Both the position numbers and the translations under genes were made by a program. From contig NZ_SOPW01000008.1 in assembly GCF_004402015.1 (NCBI RefSeq), forward strand, positions 1 to 64,000: a stretch of 64,000 nt of DNA, in the 5' to 3' direction. This document shows positions 59,770 through 64,000 of this stretch, in pieces. How positions within the stretch are numbered: position 1 is the stretch's first letter; each line of letters starts with the position of its first letter. This stretch comes from Filobacillus milosensis. GTDB taxonomy: Bacteria; Bacillota; Bacilli; Bacillales; Alkalibacillaceae. The notes under the pieces were generated by a model. It did not search any database, had not been told where the DNA came from, and saw only the letters and a program-made list of their open reading frames with translations.

Positions 59770-60285
59770 TTATTTAACCTCGTTAAGACGCTCTTCCAAA
59801 CGGTCCCAAGTTTCGGTAATGCCTTGTAACATTCCCATGTCCATGACCGTTTTTAGGTCCCCTTCAGATACATATTCAGAACGGTTAATCAGCTTTGTCT
59901 TGCCATCCAAGTCAATGAATTCTAATGTGTTTTCGGATGGGGGCATGCTGTCATTAATATTTCCTTCCGCATCCGAAAAGTAATCCGTGTAAGCAATCAT
60001 TTCCGGCTCAATAATTTCCTTGTAAACGGCTTTTCCCCAAGCTTCCATTCCGTAGAAATCTCCTTGGTTTTGATCCACACATTTCATACAGTAATGCCAT
60101 ACACCACCCGGGCGGAAATCAACGTTGCACACTGGAAGCTCCCAGCCACGAGGTCCCCACCAATGTTTGAGGTGCTCAGGATCTTTAAACATTTTGAACA
60201 CTAAATCACGTGGTGCATCAAAAGTACGTTCAAGTACCAAAACCTTATCATTCTCTACTCTAGAGCTTAATTCATGAACTGACAT
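59770..60285 (-). CDS. SRPBCC/AHSA1-domain protein
   Basis: A 171-residue START/SRPBCC ligand-binding-fold protein: LVLERTFDAPRDLVFKMF opens it, HLKHWWGPRGWELPVC is the classic WWGP block, and MGMLQGITETWDRLEERL ends it. Proteins like this accompany ArsR regulators in Gram-positives and bind hydrophobic ligands or act as effectors; exact role unknown. The ATG at 60285 (MSVHEL) follows GGAGGAGTTAAG. The VOC gene begins 27 bases downstream. Confidence 0.85.
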   Translation of the reverse strand: MSVHELSSRVENDKVLVLERTFDAPRDLVFKMFKDPEHLKHWWGPRGWELPVCNVDFRPGGVWHYCMKCVDQNQGDFYGMEAWGKAVYKEIIEPEMIAYTDYFSDAEGNINDSMPPSENTLEFIDLDGKTKLINRSEYVSEGDLKTVMDMGMLQGITETWDRLEERLNEVK

Positions 60286-60391
60286 CTTAACTCCTCCATT
60301 CAAATTTTTATTTACCTTTTTTCAAAGTAATGATCAAAAAAGAAATAAGGAAAGTTTTCTAGATGTATGAAAGTGTGAGGGCTGTATGACC

Positions 60392-60718
60392 TCAATTTAA
60401 CGGTTTCTTTCCTTGTAAAACATCGAGATAATCGTCCAAACGGTCCATCCGCGCTTCCCACATACGACGATAGGAATTAATCCACTGATCTAATTCTTGA
60501 AGTGGTTCTGTTCTTAGCTTATAAATTCGACGATTAGCTACCGGCTGAACCTCAACAAGACCAGCGTCGCTCAATACACGAAGATGTTTCGAAGCCTGGG
60601 GCTGATTTAGATCTAGTTTTTTTGCAATTTCCCCCACTGGAAGTGGTTCATCAATAAGCAGTTCCACGATATTAAGACGATTAGGATCCGCCAATGCATT
60701 AAATGTTTGTGCGTTCAT
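60392..60718 (-). CDS. ArsR/SmtB-family transcriptional repressor
   Basis: A 108-residue winged-helix regulator: ALADPNRLNIVELLIDEPL, then VGEIAKKLDLNQPQASKHL and VLSDAGLVEVQPVANRRIYKL, the whole ArsR core. No metal-binding Cys (CxC) in helix alpha-3 is present, so it responds to something other than As/Sb or Zn/Cd. The conserved WINSYRRMWEARMDRLDDYL after the core is typical of the ArsR-SRPBCC pairs. First gene of the operon. Confidence 0.88.
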   Translation of the reverse strand: MNAQTFNALADPNRLNIVELLIDEPLPVGEIAKKLDLNQPQASKHLRVLSDAGLVEVQPVANRRIYKLRTEPLQELDQWINSYRRMWEARMDRLDDYLDVLQGKKPLN

Positions 60719-60917
60719 GTTGAATTCTCTCCCACCATGTGAATTTTTCAGAATCTAAAATTGCATTACTACAAATAAAATATCACCACCATGCTCTTCT
60801 CTTTTATGCCATATATTGTTGTCAATTTAATTATTCCACATTAAGAATATTCCTGTCAAGGAATATTTGTTCTGAATCTGAATTGCTACATTAAATGTTA
60901 AATTTATATTTTTTGTT

Positions 60918-60943
60918 TAAAATTTATTTAACACAGACGATAT
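60918..60943 (+). promoter_or_regulatory. Sigma-D-like promoter of the chemoreceptor gene
   Basis: TAAA (60918-60921), 14 bases, then GACGATAT (60936-60943). The sigma-D motility consensus is TAAA-N15-GCCGATAT, so one base and one spacing position differ. Motility-sigma control is expected for a chemoreceptor. Confidence 0.55.
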
Positions 60944-61068
60944 TAAGAAAGTGAGTAGTCCTAATACCAATGATTAACAAGGACTATTCTCTTAGGAAGG
61001 GTGATCAGCTTGCTTCGATAAATAAAAATGAATTATAAATAAAAATATTTCAATAGGAGGTTATAAAA

Positions 61069-63153
61069 TTGAATAGAAAACAATCCCGACTAAGAAACAA
61101 AATGTTAATTGCATTGCTACCTATTATTGTTGTGTCATTATTAATTGTGACACTAGCAGCTTACTTCACATCTAAAAATCAAGTTGAAGGTGAAATACAA
61201 GATAAAATGAATGCGACTCAGACAAGTATCATTAATGATATAAACACAAAATTTAATCAACATCAAAAAATTGCTGAGTCAATAGCGGCAGTTGTAGAAG
61301 CACATGGAAAAAAACTAACAAGATCTGATTATAAAGATATTCTGGAAAACACCATTCAAGCAAATGAAGATTCATTAGGAGCCGGTGTATGGTATGAGCC
61401 ATACACATACAGTTCTTCTGAAAGATACTTTGGCCCATATGTTTATAAAACAGATAACGGTGTCACTTATACAGAAGATTATGAGGCACCTGACTACGAC
61501 TTCCCGTCAACGGCATGGTATCAAGCTGGGAAAAATGCAGAAGTGGCTGGTTGGACAAACCCTTACTATGACAAAGCATCAGATATCACGATGGTAACCA
61601 CAGCTGTACCGTTTTACGATGGTAGTGAGTTTGAAGGAGTAGTATCAAGTGATATCAATTTATCTAGTATTCAAGACATTGTTTCCAACATTGATGTTAG
61701 TGAAAGCGGCTATGCTTTTTTAATAGATCAAAATGGTAAATACCTAGCCCATCCTAAACCAGAGACCATAATGAACAAAAACATAGCGGATCATTTTAAA
61801 GATAAGGCGAAAGTAATTATTGAAGAGCAGAACGGAAATGTACATATTAACTATGAAAATACAGTCTTAGAAGTTTTTTATACAACACTTTCTAAGACAG
61901 GGTGGAAACTTGGCTTAGCAATTCCAACTAAGGAAGTTTACGCATCAACAAATCAATTGTTAATAAACTTGCTCATTATAGTTAGTGTAGCACTTATGGT
62001 GGTAGTGATTGTAATTATGTTCGTGGCAAGAGGAATTGCACGCCCTTTGGAGAATCTAGCTACACAAACACAAAAAGTTGCAGAAGGAAACTTAAATGTA
62101 ATGGTTCATTCTGATCGAAGTGATGAGATTGGTAGGTTAACGAATCATTTTAATTCCATGGTTGAAGGTATGAGAGACTTCATTAGAAAAGCGAAAAGCT
62201 CCTCAGCAGTTGTTACTGAATCAGCAGAAAACTTTAGTGCTGTTTCAGAGGAGACGACAGCAGGTAGTGATGAAATTAAAAAGACAATGGATCAAATTGC
62301 ATTAACTTCATCAAATGCTGCTGAGGAAATAGAAATGACTATTGAAGAGATTCATAAACTGTCATCTAGTATTGAACAGGTTACAACAACGTCTCATCAA
62401 ATGAATGAACAATCAAAAGAAGCGATAGAGGCTAATAAATCGGGCTTATCTCAAATGAATGAGTTAGATGAAAGCTCTAAAGAATCTTCTGAGAAAATTA
62501 AAGAAGTTGAAAAGATTATAGAGTTACTATCTAATCAAATTCAAAGGATTAACAATTCAATAGATAGCATTAATGATGTCTCTGAACAAACAAACCTTCT
62601 TGCTTTAAATGCAAGCATTGAAGCGGCTAGAGCAGGAGAGCATGGAAAAGGTTTTGCAGTAGTAGCTGAAGAAGTACGTAAGCTTGCTGAACAATCCTCT
62701 CAATCCTCAACTGAAGTACAAGACATAGTACAACAAATATTAGATAGCTCATCGGAAGCAGTTAAAGCTATTACTAAAACAAAAAGACTCTCTAATCGTC
62801 AGGAAGAGGTAGTATCAGAAACTGTTAATGTCTTTAATAATATTGAAAGCAACATACAAAGCATTAATAACAACATCAAGCAAAATGTAGAAGAAGTAAA
62901 CCAGATGAACGGAAACAAAAAACAAGTATTGCAAGCAACAGAAAAAATATCAGAGAGTATTCAACAAACAGCTGCTTCTAACCAAGAAGTAAATGCCACA
63001 CTTGATCAACAGGTTCAAGCTTTACACTCTGTATCTAGCTCAGCAGAAAACCTTAGTTATTCATCTCAGGATTTAAAATCTATTATTGAAGCTTATGATA
63101 TTAGTAGTTGTTCTGAGGAGCAGGTAAATGGTGAAGTAAACGAAAATGAATAG
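61069..63153 (+). CDS. Methyl-accepting chemotaxis protein (dCache)
   Basis: A 694-residue chemoreceptor. TM1 spans about residues 13-33, a double Cache sensor domain is outside the cell (about 35-295, with [10 protein letters not shown]-like start and [17 protein letters not shown]), TM2 is at 298-320 ([18 protein letters not shown]), HAMP at 321-375, and the signalling domain carries [20 protein letters not shown] and [15 protein letters not shown]. Ligand unknown; dCache receptors often sense amino acids. TTG start with AGGAGG nine bases before. A sigma-D-like promoter lies upstream. Confidence 0.92.
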   Translation: MNRKQSRLRNKMLIALLPIIVVSLLIVTLAAYFTSKNQVEGEIQDKMNATQTSIINDINTKFNQHQKIAESIAAVVEAHGKKLTRSDYKDILENTIQANEDSLGAGVWYEPYTYSSSERYFGPYVYKTDNGVTYTEDYEAPDYDFPSTAWYQAGKNAEVAGWTNPYYDKASDITMVTTAVPFYDGSEFEGVVSSDINLSSIQDIVSNIDVSESGYAFLIDQNGKYLAHPKPETIMNKNIADHFKDKAKVIIEEQNGNVHINYENTVLEVFYTTLSKTGWKLGLAIPTKEVYASTNQLLINLLIIVSVALMVVVIVIMFVARGIARPLENLATQTQKVAEGNLNVMVHSDRSDEIGRLTNHFNSMVEGMRDFIRKAKSSSAVVTESAENFSAVSEETTAGSDEIKKTMDQIALTSSNAAEEIEMTIEEIHKLSSSIEQVTTTSHQMNEQSKEAIEANKSGLSQMNELDESSKESSEKIKEVEKIIELLSNQIQRINNSIDSINDVSEQTNLLALNASIEAARAGEHGKGFAVVAEEVRKLAEQSSQSSTEVQDIVQQILDSSSEAVKAITKTKRLSNRQEEVVSETVNVFNNIESNIQSINNNIKQNVEEVNQMNGNKKQVLQATEKISESIQQTAASNQEVNATLDQQVQALHSVSSSAENLSYSSQDLKSIIEAYDISSCSEEQVNGEVNENE

Positions 63154-63162
63154 TATTAAAAT

Positions 63163-63200
63163 AGTGTCTGTCCCTGTAATAATAGGGATAGACATTTTTA
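63163..63200 (+). terminator. Terminator of the chemoreceptor gene
   Basis: TGTCTGTCCCT and AGGGATAGACA form an 11-bp stem followed by TTTTT. Confidence 0.88.
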
Positions 63201-63283
63201 ATGGTTATAACGCTAGCAACTCCTGGATCTTTTATTCCAAAATATCTATGTCTACCTTGCTTTTCGCCTTTGATAATTCACAA

Positions 63284-63636
63284 AAAGGAGCTGGGACAAA
63301 AAAATGTGTTCATAAAAAGTTGAGTATTTTTTTATTGTATTGTGTAAGAGGAGATATCTAGTGCAGTTAAAATACGGAGACTCCTGCGAAAACAGCACGA
63401 GTTTCGAGACCCCACAGGCAGTGCTTTTCTGCCGACGGATGCGCCTACGGTTACTCGTCACAAGGAACAAAGAAGTTTCTTCGATGAAGTTCCCTAGCTC
63501 GAGCCTTGCCCGCGGAATACGGAGTATTTTAACGGAGCAAATTTAAATGTGCAACCAATAAATAATCCAGACAGATTCAATAGAATCGCTTGGATTTTCT
63601 TTATGAAAATTCATATTTGTCCCAACCTCGTTCTAA
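63284..63636. repeat. GC-rich intergenic repeat, copy 3, with inverted GCTGGGACA/TGTCCCAACC ends
   Basis: A long element bounded by GGAGCTGGGACA on the left and TTTGTCCCAACCTC on the right, with a GC-rich core whose halves TTAAAATACGGAGACTCCTGCG and its near complement GGAGTATTTTAACGGAGC (described, not contiguous) pair. It is the reverse-orientation relative of copy 2 at 18.9 kb, but carries about 60 extra bases, including a GGAAC/GTTCC hairpin around 63462-63494. Short frames over it are spurious. Confidence 0.75.
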
Positions 63637-63639
63637 TTA

Positions 63640-64000
63640 CTAAACATTTTAAACTGCAGCAGTAAGAATCTTCCCTTACATAATTGATAAATTACAACCT
63701 GATTATAACTTCACAACATATTGAGTTACATTCAGCTTGTAATATGAGTAAAAATAAAAAACTTGTAATATGGGGTGTTTATTTTCTGATAATTACAAAC
63801 AGATTTAAATATTGTAGTTTTAAAATTGAGAAGTCCACGGACAAATTGACAATCAAGTTGTCACATAGATAATATTAGCTCACTTGTTAAAACTTTTTAT
63901 ATTTGTTTATTCATTAAAATTGTATTCCATAGTTCTTTGAAATTTACCACCGGTGCCATAATTTTTTTGCCACCTTGTCTATAGATAAATTGGTAAAAAG
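63640..64000. other. Right-end intergenic sequence, no gene seen
   Basis: AT-rich sequence with no frame that has a ribosome binding site and coding character. A 62-codon frame at 63684-63872 starts without a binding site, has a random-looking product and is rejected. The next gene must lie outside the window. Confidence 0.5.

Noticed and set aside
63146-63872. Several 62-72-codon frames at the right end
   Set aside because: They cross the terminator and repeat copy 3 or have no ribosome binding site; products look random.
1-64000. tRNA or rRNA genes
   Set aside because: I looked for tRNA-like cloverleaf ends and rRNA sequence in the gaps and found none.

Overview
The window is AT-rich chromosomal DNA from a spore-forming member of the Bacillaceae. 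The evidence is strong AGGAGG-type ribosome binding sites, TTG and GTG starts, a YjcZ-type sporulation peptide, YozQ, ydbS/ydbT, yhfK, rlmA, recQ, trhO and an S-box ahead of metX. Many acidic proteins fit a halophile or halotolerant genus near Halobacillus, Piscibacillus or Virgibacillus; the genus is inference. I see no rRNA, tRNA, CRISPR array, phage or intact transposase.

Layout. 0.1-10 kb: carbonic-anhydrase-like protein, an ECF41 sigma factor with a decayed oxidoreductase target, DJ-1 protein, cell-wall LysM/3D protein, acetyltransferases, MscS channel, catalase and a sporulation peptide. 10-19 kb: yhfK, MFS exporter, ydbST, PAP2 phosphatase, trhO, recQ. 19-22 kb: metX-metY methionine operon behind a complete SAM riboswitch, with a 20-bp-period repeat array between the genes. 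22-27 kb: VOC proteins, ferredoxin, a second ECF sigma with a metallopeptidase, SIMPL protein, rlmA. 27.06-36.0 kb: a ten-gene cluster. 36-47 kb: epimerase/yjbQ genes, membrane proteins, two more periodic arrays, an orphan HEPN protein, MFS exporter, copper-binding protein, quinone oxidoreductases, ppaC. 47-55 kb: RNHCP gene, an SgrR-like regulator divergent from an MFS exporter, flavin monooxygenase pair, DUF2254. 55-64 kb: CdsA-like protein, an arginine N-hydroxylase-like/dimethylargininase-like pair, lipoprotein, ArsR-SRPBCC-PhnB operon and a chemoreceptor.

The best candidate for an undescribed system is the 27.06-36.0 kb cluster. It encodes four proteins carrying five copies of one TPR-like module, two PaaK-like aryl-acid adenylating enzymes flanking an amidohydrolase-2 protein, a 3-dehydroquinate-synthase-II homologue, a DHAP-type aldolase homologue, and a Tyr/Asn/Gln-rich protein with a basic tail. 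The synthase/aldolase pair matches GriH/GriI, which make 3-amino-4-hydroxybenzoate in Streptomyces. I infer production and activation (perhaps decarboxylation) of an aminohydroxybenzoate-type aromatic, possibly for the spore surface.

Other notable signals are: (i) a perfect 58-bp palindrome inside the dimethylargininase-like gene, at the place of a conserved EGGD motif; (ii) three sequence-unrelated intergenic arrays that share a 20-21 bp period, about two helical turns; (iii) a perfect ECF41 promoter left in front of an oxidoreductase that has lost its FAD-binding N-terminus; (iv) a GrbD/GrbE-like gene pair outside any NRPS cluster.
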